The notes below the pieces were generated by a model. The model did not search any database. It saw only the letters and a program-made list of their open reading frames with translations, and was not told the origin of the DNA. The position numbers and the translations under genes were made by a program. A stretch of DNA of 64,000 nucleotides from positions 3,183,208-3,247,207 of the forward strand of contig NW_020653770.1 of assembly GCF_003589595.1 (NCBI RefSeq). Reading direction: 5' to 3'. Positions 20,774 through 32,000 of the stretch are shown piece after piece. Position 1 is the stretch's first letter; every line of letters begins with the position of its first letter. The stretch comes from Hyposmocoma kahamanoa (Eukaryota; Arthropoda; Insecta; Lepidoptera; Cosmopterigidae).

Positions 20774-20849
20774 CTTTTAATTATGTTTTGATTTATTCTA
20801 ATTTGCATTATTAATTAATAATAAATTTAACTTAATAAAAATACACATT

Positions 20850-20948
20850 AATTAAATTTTTATTGAATTGATATTCAATTATTTTTAGTGAAATTACTCC
20901 ACTAGTTTGTTATAATTATAAAGATCGAACACTCAAAAAAAGCACTCA
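20850..20948 (-). mobile_element. SINE-C 3' tail, inverted
   Basis: On the minus strand it carries GTGTTCGATCTTTATAATTA and TAACAAACTAGTGGAGTAAT. It is followed at once by a direct SINE-C copy, forming a head-on fold-back. Confidence 0.7.
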
Positions 20949-21165
20949 CACAGACTAAAAAGTCGTTGAAAGACCAAGTACAAAGACACGACGCAAGCAC
21001 ATAGAAAAATTCGTGAGGTCCGTTGGTTCGTTCCGTGGCTTAGTTGGTATAGCATCTGGCACGGTATGCAAGAAGACGTCGGTTCGAATCCGACCGGATC
21101 GAAGGAATTTTTTCTGAGTGCTTTTTCTGAGTGTTCGATCTTTGTATTAATAATTATAAAAAAAT
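20949..21165 (+). mobile_element. SINE-C copy, 5'-truncated
   Basis: Starting at GACTAAAAAGTCGTTGAAAG, it keeps the A-box (GGCTTAGTTGGTATAGC), the perfect T-arm and the tail. CTTTTTCTGAGTG is duplicated near the end. Confidence 0.8.
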
Positions 21166-21169
21166 ACAT

Positions 21170-21480
21170 ATTATTAAAATAAAATAATTTGTAAAATATA
21201 ATGTAGCGTAAATTGGAATGTTTCTTTATAAAATAAAAATAATGTATTTAATTTATAACTTTTGTAATTATAGTAAAAAAATAGGGTAGTTTGCATTAAT
21301 ATTAGACATAACTGGTTGATGACTGTACCACCTCAGTCAATCGTGACCATGGGTCCTGTAAAGGGTCCGAAACGTTGGTTTGTTTGAAAAAAACAAATAT
21401 ACGCGATTTAAATCCGGAAAAATAGTTTCATTTATTATGAGTAACAATCGCGAAAACCTAAGAACTCGATATAAAAAACT
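21170..21480 (+). mobile_element. PLE 3' terminus
   Basis: It runs from TGTAGCGTAAATTGGAATG to ATAGTTTCATTTATTATGAG and past it into TAACAATCGCGAAAACCTAA and GAACTCGA. It directly abuts the SINE-C tail. It shows the terminal extension found inverted at the left end of the 17494 and 34668 copies. Confidence 0.7.
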
Positions 21481-21910
21481 TTTAAGTTTTTGTTGTGCTA
21501 TGTGACATGTGCAAGCGTTCTCCCCAACAACCTCCACTCCGCTCCTGCGTTTAGCGTCAAACTGGATGTTTGCGCTTTCTTATGATACCGCATTTTTATT
21601 TTTGTAATATTGTTAGAAATATAGTCCCGTACGGTTGTTAGTACCTTACAAATAACTCAGTATATACGTTATAAATATTCGAACAGTGCAACATTTGGTA
21701 TTCTTTTTTAAAGTAAGTTGATTTATACTAAATGAAGATTTCGTTAAAGCCCTGTTTGAATTAATACGGCAAAGAAAAGCCTGAACGTGGGCGACCGAGA
21801 AACTGGGGATAAGTTACTTTGAATAAATGAAAAGTAGAGGGTATAAGGGAAGTCGAAAGAAAAGTTTCACAGAGACAAGGGCTTCAAGGTCACGAGACAA
21901 CGTTTTAAAC
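21481..21910. other. Unassigned stretch
   Basis: Nothing is recognised. Confidence 0.4.
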
Positions 21911-22321
21911 CATTGACCTACCAATAAATGGACGTCGGGTGCGCGCTAAAAAGTGTCCGCACCTGTAGGGCGTTAAAATCGCATACAGAGCGTCAATCGC
22001 GCAACAGTCTTCGTTTGTTCGACTGACAGCGCGGTTGTCAATCATGCAGTACCTACCAACACTTGTGTTCAAGTAATTTTTAGTCGAAGTTAAATATGGT
22101 GCATTTTATTAAGTTTCCAGTACAAGCTGAATATGGTGTTTTTGGGCCCTTAAATTGTTGCAAGCAAAATTAGGCAGTACTGCAATGACGTTACAATTTA
22201 AATTAAATGTTTTAGTTTTTTATATTTCGTTACATGTCACTACGTTTGTATAGGTTAACTTCGGACATTTTTTTCGTGGTTTTTGTATTAGACCCGATGT
22301 CCATTTGTTGGTATGTCAATG
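21911..22321. mobile_element. hATm-D copy 2 (411 bp, longest)
   Basis: The ends are CATTGACCTACCAATAAATG and the inverse of CATTGACATACCAACAAATG. The flanks TTTTAAAC and TCTTAAAC (22322-22329) are an 8-bp TSD with one mismatch. It holds about 125-185 bp of internal sequence missing from the other copies (for example AAATATGGTGCATTTTATTA), so it is the least deleted copy. Confidence 0.85.
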
Positions 22322-22329
22322 TCTTAAAC

Positions 22330-22784
22330 CTATAAAATTATTTCATTATAAATATATATGTCGGCGCTAGCTGTTACTTCGATAAGCGATTTACTAGGGT
22401 ACCTACGAAGCATTTTAATTAGTCTCATCACGATTTCTTTGATTACAAATGTCACGTCAGTTTGACAACTCAAATTGGGTATGGTCGGAGAGAGGGATTT
22501 TTTTGGGTAAGTTGCTTGGACAGTGAAAACGTACCGCCCCACTCTCTCTGAACTTGTCGCGTTATATTTAGAATCCGTTTTAACCTCGTACATCTCTACT
22601 TTCGGACTAATTACCGTGAAAAGTGCATAAAACTAATTACAAGCAGTTGACGTTACTATTTTACCACAGGCTGAACGAATTGATAACGAAGAGTGAATAA
22701 GCCGATTATCAAGTAATTTTTGACTAAATCTGCGTAGAGGGTGTTTCCTTGGACCTCTCCCTTTTCGGCCTTCACTCCGCCATA
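22330..22784. other. Unassigned stretch
   Basis: An 87-codon minus-strand ORF has no recognisable domain. Confidence 0.35.
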
Positions 22785-23030
22785 TATTCTACTGCCACCT
22801 TACCTATTTCTGCCGCCAAGCAGTAATGTCAGCATTACTATGTTCCGATTTTAAAGGGTAAGGGTGCTGGTGAATTTACAGGCACATCGGACTTGTCAAC
22901 TTTTTTCTCAGGGTGACGGGTGTAACGGCAGTGACCCTCAGATCTTTGTGATTTAAAGCTTTAGTGGCCCTTCGTTATGGACAGGCATGTTGGTCCTGTC
23001 AGCTTGTATCATAAAGAAAAATATAGATGT
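22785..23030 (+). mobile_element. Rep-A copy
   Basis: From CTACTGCCACCTTACCTATT to GTTGGTCCTGTCAGCTTGTA and ATAAAGAAAAATA. Part of the GGCTTACC..GGCGCACGACTTG segment is deleted. Confidence 0.75.
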
Positions 23031-23119
23031 AGAAAACATTAAAGGGTGATGAACCCATTTAGCAAGCAGACCTCAACCCATTTGAATTGAAACTGTTCAG
23101 AGATATATAACTTATGATT

Positions 23120-23280
23120 TAACTGCCTTTGTGGCCGAACGGTTACCATGCTGAACTGCCACGCAGATGACCCGGGTTCTATTCCCGGACCGGGAGGAAT
23201 ATTGGTATGGCCTACATTTGTTTCTCTCGGGAGTTTGGGCGTAATTTTCGGTTATTTACTTATGTGTGTATCCATGAAGG
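23120..23280 (+). mobile_element. SINE-B copy lacking its 3' end
   Basis: Head and body match (GTGGCCGAACGGTTACCATG), but the B-box is mutated to GGGTTCTATTCC. After ATGTGTGTATCCATG it passes into unrelated sequence. Confidence 0.7.
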
Positions 23281-23511
23281 CGACGAATGTAGATCCTGAA
23301 CTTTCTTTTGGAGGGCTGACCCCAAAAGTAGTGGAATATAAGACCAGGATAGACAAAAAAAAGTGACACTAGTGTAAGAAAGTAATTTCTTTAAACTTAT
23401 TTCTCAAAGACCCTCCAAGTACACATTTGTCATTAGCATTGGTAACAGGCACATCTCGGCACTGAATCAAATTTTACAGGAGAGAGATTTAACGTTATTA
23501 CTTTGTTATAA

Positions 23512-23590
23512 CTTCCTCCGTGGCCGAACCATGCTACCACGCAGATTTGGGTGTAATTGTGTGTGCCCATGGTACACAGTAATGTACACA
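23512..23590 (+). mobile_element. SINE-B, heavily deleted
   Basis: CTCCGTGGCCGAACCATG is followed by short body pieces (TTTGGGTGTAATTGTG, CCATGGTACACAG). The B-box is missing. Confidence 0.5.
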
Positions 23591-24200
23591 GTAAGCATTA
23601 ATTTATGTCATTTAAGAACGGGTAACAATATATTCTCGTAATTCACGCTAATTTGATTGACACTAAATTACCGAAATGGAAACTCATAATCCAATGCTAG
23701 TTATAATACCTACAGTTATGATATGCAATAGTCAGTAATGCATCTCTCGACTATCCTGTTTCTCAATACACGAGAAACGTCATATATACATAAAAGAATA
23801 GCATTTTATATATAACTTGAAAGTAATATAAAACCTTACGACATCGTGCGGGTTTGTAGCACGGGCTTGAAAATTTTTTAAGTACCTATTATGCGGGGCA
23901 AAGGAATCGACAAGTCACCTATGGACATTTGCAAGACCAAGGGAACTGCTTATGCGTTACCGAGCACTGTTGCCGCTTTTTGAAGAATGTCATGTCTTAG
24001 CATCAAGAAAACATTTCCGGAGGGAGCCCTTAACTTGCAGGGCCCCAAATCTGGTAATTTTAAATCACTCACTTGTGTGTGATAGTGTTAATGGCAAGAT
24101 TTTGTACGTTTGGTATTCTGCTCCTCAATGACGAGCTGCTGGTACGCCGATGGCGTAGTGTAATTAATATTATAGTACATATATTTAATTATAAGACTAA
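23591..24200. other. Unassigned stretch
   Basis: Nothing is recognised. The last 100 bases may weakly match the left flank of the Rep-I copy at 30180. Confidence 0.35.
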
Positions 24201-24751
24201 CCGCTCACGCGATGCACTTCTCCTACCGCAAAATGGCGGCTACTTGGTTTCGCAAATTAGAAAAGCATTCAGTTTAAATACAAGTTTTTATAAATAAAAA
24301 TTATTATTCTGCATTGCTATATAAATACCCTCCGTACTACCAACAAAAACAACTCAAATAAAATGCAGTAATACACCGCAAATCCTGCACGTAAAAAGCA
24401 CTAATGAAATTTTTGGTGTACTTGGATAAATATGATAATATTCCGTTTCAGTGGTTCTAACGTTTACCATGAAATTACTCCTTAAAGTATAGTTTATAAA
24501 CATTTATATTCAGGGTAAACTTAAAAAACGCTACTTACGGTATGTTTTCAATAAATAAACACCGAAATCACCAGCCCTAACAATAACACACACGATTATC
24601 GTGACGTATTTTTGAAGTAGTTTATTTTTTTTAAATGACAGACCCAGGCATTAAAAACTTTATGGTTTGCTAGAGTAGTTACCGAAATAGCAATTAATAT
24701 TACTTCTTTTACCTGTTATAACTTCGATATCCGATAAATCGGTATAAATCG
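24201..24751 (+). repeat. Rep-I copy 1
   Basis: It starts CCGCTCACGCGATGCACTTC, contains CCGCAAAATGGCGGCTACTT, and ends CGATAAATCGGTATAAAT. It is highly similar to 30180-30787 and the inverse of 57412-57997. The right-hand end (TGTATCGCGTGAGCGG in copy 2) is missing here. Confidence 0.75.
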
Positions 24752-24949
24752 GTGCTGTTCAAGCAGCGATGCAAACGCGAGACAATCGCGCGACTGCATC
24801 GATAAAAATTAAGATACGCATAGTAATTGACGTGTTATTTTTAGTTCGTTAGTGATCGATAGTTAGTGATTCAATTTATAAACGCCATCATTGTCATTCC
24901 ACTGACACTCTGTTGAGACTCAACTGCCACTAAAAGAAAGAATCTTGAT

Positions 24950-25615
24950 AATTTGAGTAGTACGGATAGCTGCAGACCGCACTTTAAACAATTTAAAAAT
25001 TTGACTTTGTGTTCTATATTTATTTTAGAAATTTGTGAATTTATTAAACAACACCCTGACTTTTACACTAACACTGACGACCTGCCTCAACGACACACTT
25101 TTAGACCACGCAATAGATTGCTTCTGCCAAGATCTCGGCTACACATACACAGCTCAAGTCCCCACTCGATGTCGGTGAGGATATTCAATGAGCTCCCGCC
25201 CATTATTAAAAACGAGCAAAAGTATTCACTGTTTCTAAATAAATTAAAATTACATCTTATTAATAAATGCTATTACAATTTAAATGAATACTTTGATGAC
25301 AAATAAAAATAATAATATTGTAATAAATTTGAATAATAAATAAATGTGAATTATATACTATAAAGTTATGCTACTGTAATCTAATTAAATTAAAACTTTC
25401 AAGTGACATAATTCTACTCATAATATGACGTATTTCTTTATTATTATATGACATATTTTTATTATTTCATAAATAACCATTTTAATTAATAATTGAAACC
25501 TCGGCCTACCTCTGCTGTTATTGTTATCCCTAATAAAGGGCTCATATGTGCAGCATTATTTTAAATTTAAGACATGTATACCATATGAATGCAATAAATA
25601 TATTGGGTATTGATG
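24950..25615 (+). pseudogene. 5'-truncated LINE: ORF2 C-terminus and 3' UTR
   Basis: Codons 24953-25303 are open: SCRPHFKQFKNLTLCSIF, ILEICEFIKQHP, LLLPRSRLHIHSSSP, SMSVRIFNELPPII and a final YYNLNEYFDDK. This is the C-terminal tail of a CR1/Jockey-like ORF2, the same family as 4600-5050 but with an intact frame. An AT-rich 3' UTR follows, ending near GCAATAAATATATTGGG. The open frame suggests a recent insertion, although the reverse transcriptase itself is missing. Confidence 0.78.
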
Positions 25616-25621
25616 ATTGAA

Positions 25622-25830
25622 GAATAGAAAGAAACTATATTTATTTGGTCTCGTTACAAAAAAGAAAATAAACTACATTAAAGCTTAAACTAAATATATA
25701 AAGAGCCAAAGAGTCACCACTCACCATGTGCCGGGCCGCAAGGAAAACAAATATTCTGTGGCCACCACGAAACAGAATGAAGGCCACTCCAATAAACATA
25801 CATTTTGAAAACATGAACGTATAAATACGT
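25622..25830 (-). mobile_element. LINE 3' end, minus strand
   Basis: GAAAGAAACTATATTTATTT is an inverted polyadenylation signal and tail. The CACTCACCATGTGCCGGGCC block inside resembles the 3' end at 60385 (CATGTGCCGAGGC). Confidence 0.5.
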
Positions 25831-27020
25831 CAACATAACGTCAATACAAAACATATAGATTTTAGAACATCACAATAAGCAATAACAACATTTTACCACA
25901 AACAAAAATATATACTACAATATTTTATAACATTTGCGGCACTTGAGAGACTACACAAAACAAAAACAAAAAAGAACAAAAAAATATTTTACTTTTAAAA
26001 ATACCCCACTCATACCTCTTTTGATTTTCCATTAAATACGATTTAAAATTACGCCATTGCAACTAGATTTTAAAAGAATAGCAAATATTATCCTAATTGC
26101 AATATAATCTCATTGGAATTACAATGGCCAGCGGTTTCACCAAAATTACCAAAATTGGAGCCCTAGTTGACAAAAGACAAAGCATGATCTCAGAAAGTCA
26201 GGACCTAAGGACGTCTGTAGTGTAAAGTTTTTGTTTCACTATAGTTTTATATCTCATAAATGACAAATTTTGAATATGAATCTAAATATTATTACAGAAG
26301 CGTAAACATGTACAAGTTCGAGCAGTTCCTCTGAGAATAATTTTACTGGTGAAAAAAAATGTAGAAAAACGTTAAACATTCTCTTTCAAAAACAAAAATA
26401 TAAAAACAAAAATTTTACTACATTCTGCTTTTCCACGTTCATAAATTCATGGCAACATGAATAAGTTTTTATAACTGTGTTCTGGGTTAGTTTGCGTAAT
26501 AAACAAACAAATATTTAAAAAAAAAACGATATTTTTGCAACCGGAACTTCGTACATCAATATCTAAACGCAAATTTCGGCTAAGGCTAAATTTCTGTAGA
26601 ACGTGACTCTACTTTCATACTTTATATATACAGTTGTAGAATGGAAGTAGTACATATCGTGTGGGACCATGTGATATTAGCCTTAGATGGTTATTTCGAC
26701 TGCATAGCTTTTCTGCATAATTCAGTGTTACGAAAATATCACAACGATGTTATAAGATAGTGTTGAAGAAACTTTTGCTTTGCTGTTATCTAAAACATGG
26801 CGATCATCTTGGCCATTATATATAGAGCTTAAGTGATGTCTACTTTCTACGCCACCTTTCAGATATTTACGATTTAGAGCTCTAAGTGGCACTGCAATCT
26901 TTGTACAACACTGTACTGAGATGTAATTAGATTATCATTTTCTAAGTTTAAAACTTACATTAAAAGTATTTTAATTGAAAAGTCATATTATAAAATTTAA
27001 GAGTGTGTGTTAGATAAAGA
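25831..27020. other. Unassigned; possible Rep-A scrap near 26850-26900
   Basis: ATTTAGAGCTCTAAGTGGCA near 26871 resembles an internal block of Rep-A. The rest is AT-rich, with no domain or TIR recognised. Confidence 0.35.
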
Positions 27021-27024
27021 ACTA

Positions 27025-27200
27025 TGGAAAGACAACAAGAGTCAGTAGCATTGAAGTTTATTTGAAAAGAGCAAGCCCCAGAGTTTCTTGCTCGTTCTTC
27101 TCAAGGAGGTCAGCGTAGTGAATGAGCAGTAGCTTAAAAAGTGGCGTTTTCAAGTGTAAAAATTTTACCTATGGAATAAATGATTATTTGACTTCGACGT
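27025..27200 (+). mobile_element. LINE 3' UTR and tail fragment
   Basis: AGAGTTTCTTGCTCGTTCTT and CAAGTGTAAAAATTTTACCT, then GGAATAAATGATTATTTGAC, match the 3' UTR of the LINE at 14735 in order. Confidence 0.65.
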
Positions 27201-28003
27201 TGGCAACTGGTAAAAGTATCAAAATTAGACGCAATTAAAAGTTAGAGAAGCACTGCTACAGCTTCAGCGTTTTAGCAGGAAGTGACGACGGAACGAAACA
27301 AAGCGAGAATGGCGAGGCAAGTAATTAAAGAACGATTCAAAATTTGAAAACAAGTAGCCACGAACCAGAGAAAAGATGATAAATAGGTGGGATGATGATG
27401 GAAAGCGATGACATCTTCACAGCGAGAAGTATTTTTTCCCTATTCATACATTTATCTCCAAATCCATGATTTCTACTGGTTTTTAACATGTTTTGAAGTA
27501 TAGATAGTTCTAAAAAAATGTCTAAAAATTGTATCCCAAAAAAAGAGATGCCAGCACCATCTATTGATTAACGACGTCCATCTTCTTGGACATACAAAGC
27601 AAAATGTACGTAATGATTAGACTGTGGGTGGGGGTATCGCAGACTAACCAGGTCCACAACTTGTTCGTCCCGTTGTTTAACTATGATACCATAAAAAAAA
27701 CTCAGCTGTTCAATCTACAATTATGGTTCTATAGGTACATCTTTACATTTATACATCAACAATTTTATGCTAATGGCGTAATTTACAGGCTGCGCCGGGT
27801 GTGATAAAGGGCTTCTATTATAATGTGGCTTACGAAAGCATACGTGACTCTGTCAACATAACTCCCACGCAAAGAGGCGGAATATTGGCCGGAATCTTCC
27901 GCTTCACGTAATTACAATATCGTCACAATAAGACCCTATCTATTATATTCCACTATCTATTTCTAATAGTTTTTATTATTTTTGGCTTTGTAGGAATTCG
28001 TAT
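27201..28003. other. Unassigned; Rep-A 3' end at about 27640-27705
   Basis: CAACTTGTTCGTCCCGTTG followed by ATACCATAAAAAAA is the Rep-A 3' terminus alone. Nothing else is recognised. Confidence 0.4.
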
Positions 28004-28011
28004 GCAATATC

Positions 28012-28455
28012 CATCGAGTATTTAACCAGAAATAGAGACGAAATGTCATTTAATTTGTTTGAAAACTATTCTGCCATATCATTACGGTGACAACTGCGCT
28101 CCGTTTGGCCAGCCGGAATCCGAAACTATTGACGGGTCTCGTCAATGTATAACTTCAAAACGACCAGTTTAACGTGGGCTTTGCTATAATGGACGAAAAT
28201 TGAAAAATACATATTTAATATTTAATTACACGTTTAATTATACGTTTTTCCCACACCACTGATTGGAACAGCCTTCTTTCTTACAATAAATACAGAATAT
28301 TTTTAGAATGTACACAGGAGAAGGAGGAGAGATTTCTAATTTGTAATTTCAGTGCAAACGAGAGTTGATATTTAAAAATGATATAAGGCCCATTTGCCTC
28401 GTGAGTTGCCAGGGATGGATGACCCTTATTTTTATTTCTGGTTATATATTCGATG
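28012..28455. mobile_element. hATm-J copy 1 (444 bp)
   Basis: The left end CATCGAGTATTTAACCAGAA is inverted at the right end (TTCTGGTTATATATTCGATG). The flanks GCAATATC at 28004-28011 and 28456-28463 are an exact 8-bp TSD. The non-coding interior has GTGACAACTGCGCTCCG, shared with copy 2. Confidence 0.87.
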
Positions 28456-28482
28456 GCAATATCTTACCTATATGTATATATA

Positions 28483-29363
28483 CAGGGCGTTCCACGGCTA
28501 TGTCACACGGAGGGAAAGTACCTTAAATGCCGTAGATAGAAAGTTTTACTGAAAGAAGGCTACTTATATTCTTTATTTTAAAAACAATTTGAACTGCATT
28601 CAAAGATTTTTAAATAATCGCCAGTCTGAACCAGGAATAGAACCCACCAAATGTAAAAAAATCACCTGTTATTTTACTATACTCATCAAAAGTCTAAATC
28701 ATAAACTGCCTTCTAGGCCGAACGGTGACCATGCCGGACTGCCACATAGAGGTCCCAGGTTCGATTCCCGGGCCAGGAGAAATATTTGTATGGAGAAACA
28801 TTTGTGTCTCGTGAGCTTGGGTGTAATTTGTGGTTGTCTATTTGCGTGTCCATGGCACCCGCAACACAGGGTTTCTCTAGTGCGGGGCTATGTTGAGTGT
28901 GAGCGTTATTTATTTATTTATTGTATATATAACTCGCAATAATTTTAAGTTACCAAAAGATATGTCCCATTCTGTAGTATATAAATTCTCACTCTTTTGA
29001 TAATTTCGCTACAATTTTATATATTTGTCAAGTTTGTGCTAATTAATAATACTTTGAAACAATAATGACAGTTGTTGTGAGCACGTCAAAATCAGAGAAA
29101 AGGTTTATTAAATGTTAAATTTCATGGTCTTACTTTTATTCACGATGCTATGTTATTCAAAAAAAAAAACAATCCTTGCAATTGAGGCGTTTGGTCAGTA
29201 AAATTACAGGTGTTTTTTTTTCACATTTGGCGGGTTCGATTCCCGGTTTAGATCGGTGATTATTTAAAAATCAAAAAAATCAAAAATCTTCTTTCAGTAA
29301 AATTTTCTATCTGCGATATTTAAGGTACTTTCCCTCCGTGTGACATAGCCGTGAGATGCCTGG
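28483..29363. mobile_element. TIR-G: long-TIR element at a TA site
   Basis: Left arm: CAGGGCGTTCCACGGCTATG, ACACGGAGGGAAAGTACCTT, TTTTACTGAAAGAAG. The right arm (about 29190-29363) is its inverse, giving arms near 190 bp. The left flank is TA, and the right end reads as a decayed CCTG(G)TA. This fits a Tc1/mariner-type non-autonomous element. Both arms hold a tRNA-like B-box (GGTTCGATTCCCGG on the + strand at about 29233). A SINE-B sits inside at 28697, and hATm-F struck its right terminus. Confidence 0.75.
28697..28925 (+). mobile_element. SINE-B copy inside TIR-G
   Basis: The head AGGCCGAACGGTGACCATG is slightly mutated in the A-box. The B-box GGTTCGATTCC is intact. The tail is GAGCGTTATTTATTTATTTATT. 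Confidence 0.85.
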
Positions 29364-29366
29364 TAC

Positions 29367-29744
29367 CTTAGAATAATAACGCATAGAATGATAGTTTTAT
29401 ATCAAACGAACTGTCACAAGTGAGGCAAAAATCAAATTCATGTAGGCTAGTTTTAGTAGTAGGTTAATTTTCGGTTTTAGTGAATATTTATATAAAAATA
29501 CAAGTTGAAACGCGTTATTTCCTTGTGGAATGTGATGTTAGTATCTATTTTATGTTTGTCTGACGTATTTTTACACTCATTTACGGCACATTTCGTCATT
29601 TTTAGCTAAAATTCTTGATCTGTTCGCGGCGCAAGTTGACCTTGAGCACTGAAGGCCCGCCCGCTCGTGTAGGCCCTTTGGGCGCGCTTCAATTTGCCTC
29701 ACTTAGCGTGTGCGGACTAGGTTTCTATGCATTATTATTCTAAG
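29367..29744. mobile_element. hATm-F copy 3 (378 bp)
   Basis: It has the same ends as copies 1 and 2. The flanks CCTGGTAC (29359-29366) and CCAGGTAC (29745-29752) are an 8-bp TSD with one mismatch. The insertion point is the outer edge of TIR-G. Confidence 0.85.
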
Positions 29745-29752
29745 CCAGGTAC

Positions 29753-30179
29753 ACGTATGTATGAGGAACGCCAAGAAGAGGCTGAATTATGATAAAGACA
29801 TTCCTATGAACGACAAGCCATTTGTATGTACCAGAACGTTTAATCGAAACGAAAAGATGACTGAAGTCATTTTTTTTCAAATCAAAAGTTCTGGGTATTT
29901 GTGGCCAGCTGTTTATATAAACATTGTCCATGAATGTAGTTGCCAAATACTGGCATGTAATGAAATCTGATTTATGTACATTACTATCTAGTGTCGCAAA
30001 ATTTCTACGCGTCGCTGTAATATTTATCGAAATTTTGCAGTTGTGGGGGGAAGCCATTCAATTTGTTTTCATTGTACGTGTCATCGGTCAGTATTTCGCC
30101 CCGAAATTCGCGCCTGAAAGCGTGCGAGCTTTAGTTTATTTTTACAATTATGTAACTATTCGTGTACATATTAAATTAG
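29753..30179. other. Unassigned stretch left of Rep-I
   Basis: Overlapping ORFs on both strands show no domain. Confidence 0.35.
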
Positions 30180-30787
30180 CCGCTCACGCGGTGCGCTCCT
30201 CCTACCGCAAAATGGCGGCTATTTGGTTTCGCAAATTAGAAAAGCATTCAGTTTTAAATACAAGTGTTTATAAATAAAAATTATTATTCTGCATTGCTAA
30301 ATAAATACGTCCGTACTACCAACAAAAACATCTCAAATAAAATGCAGTAATACACCGAAAATCCTGCACTTAAAAAGCACTAATGAAATTTTTGGTGTAC
30401 TTGGATAAATATGATAATATTCCGTTGGAGTGGTTCTAACGTGTACCATGAAATTACTCCTTAAAGTATAGTTTATAAACATTTATATTCAGGGTAAACT
30501 TAAAAAACACTACTTACGGTATGTTTTCAATAAATAAACACCGAAATCACCAGCCCAAACAATAACACACACGATCGTCGTGACGTATTTTTGAAGTTGT
30601 TTATTTCTTTTAAATGACAGATCCAGGCATTAAAAACTTTATGGTTTGCTAGAGTAGTTACCGAAATAGCAATTAATATTAGTTCTTTTACCTGTTATAA
30701 CTTCGATATCCGATAAATCGGTATAAAATCATCACCGGCACCTCTAGGTGTGGTATGCGTCTACGGCTACATGTATCGCGTGAGCGG
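30180..30787 (+). repeat. Rep-I copy 2, both ends present
   Basis: The left CGCTCACGCGGTGCG and right TATCGCGTGAGCGG are inverted, which suggests short TIRs (CCGCTCACGCG). It is about 608 bp, non-coding, and contains CCGCAAAATGGCGGCTATTT. No clear TSD is visible, so the superfamily is undecided. Confidence 0.75.
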
Positions 30788-30816
30788 ATATTTATGTAAT
30801 TCAATTTTCTTTTTAT

Positions 30817-30945
30817 GACACCAAGTAACTGGTCTGCGCCCGTCACCCGGAGACACAAGTTACCGATTAGCGGCAGAAATCGGTAAGGTGACAGTACTTC
30901 CCTGAACGATATATTTTACAAGGCGCTCTACTGCTAATAAAGATA
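30817..30945 (-). mobile_element. Rep-A, internally deleted
   Basis: Both termini are present (TTTATGACACCAAGTAACTG and AAGGCGCTCTACTGCTAA), with a short middle between them. Confidence 0.6.
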
Positions 30946-32000
30946 CAGTTTAGATGCAATATTTCTTCTTATATATATAGACAGCAGCGGCTTTACACCT
31001 CCGCTAGTAGGTCATTTATTCGTGCACGTATTATCTATAAAGCCCTAGAATTTTCTTAGAAATAACATGCGACATATGAGGTTTTACGGATTATTTTCAT
31101 GATCATTATCTACGAAGACCTACAATTGTCATAAAACAACATAGTGTTTGTGAGACTTGGTGTAAGTTTCTCTTTCATTTTTATCGCGTTGAACGAATCG
31201 CTTATCGCTGTACACTGCCAATGAGCATGACCTTGCGTCCAAAGAACTGATCTTTGACATTCGTTTTCATTTGCCAGTATAAAAATGGCGTTTTTTTGTA
31301 CTTATGTTCTGAATATTTCGACGGTTGATGGTAAAAGTTACTAAGCGATATTCAGGTTGTATTTTAGTCACATCTTGAGAATTGCAGGGCGCGGGTCTCC
31401 TGTAAGGCTATAGTTCGCGGGCCCAATGTGGGTTGGGGACTGCAGTTTTCCAAAGGTTGTGAACTTTCCTCGACAGGTTTTATCATATTTTCATTCCCCG
31501 TAAATGTTGACTTATATTATAGCTCTTAATACCGATCTTGAATTTGAAGTTTTTTAATGAGCATTATTGCACGCATGTCCATAACCTCACCTTATACCAT
31601 GTGATCGACTATGGTACCTGCAGGTCGACTCAGAATCTTACGAAAACTCAGATGTCCACCGATTCGATTTAATATCGTACGATGTCTATTCATATCTATT
31701 CACAACATCCGAACCGAACGCCAAACTGTCGTATTCGAAACCGAACCGATATGACGTCACACCCGTAAGATTGTTCGAACTTCTCAACCGGTAAAGGCTA
31801 CAAACTTTATTTAGAACACACTTATCGAATGAACGTTACCAAACGTCATATTATATGTACACATTTACAAAGCAAAAATGTAATATGGAATCTCTTGTAT
31901 AAAGTCTGGATTTTGTTAAATTTTATTAATGTATTTTAATGCAAGACTAATGCTTTCCTATATTTCAGGCCTTTAAAGTTTTAAAAATGTGTATAAAATG
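30946..32000. other. Mostly unassigned; SINE-R 3' part at about 31395-31515 (minus)
   Basis: On the minus strand, AAAACCTGTCGAGGAAAG, CCCCAACCCACATTGGGC and CCCGCGAACTATAGCC follow the SINE-R 3' order. The rest is not recognised. Confidence 0.45.

Noticed and set aside
29710..30277. Overlapping 86-117 codon ORFs on both strands as genes
   Set aside because: They cross the Rep-I boundary and hATm-F flank, and show no domain or codon pattern.
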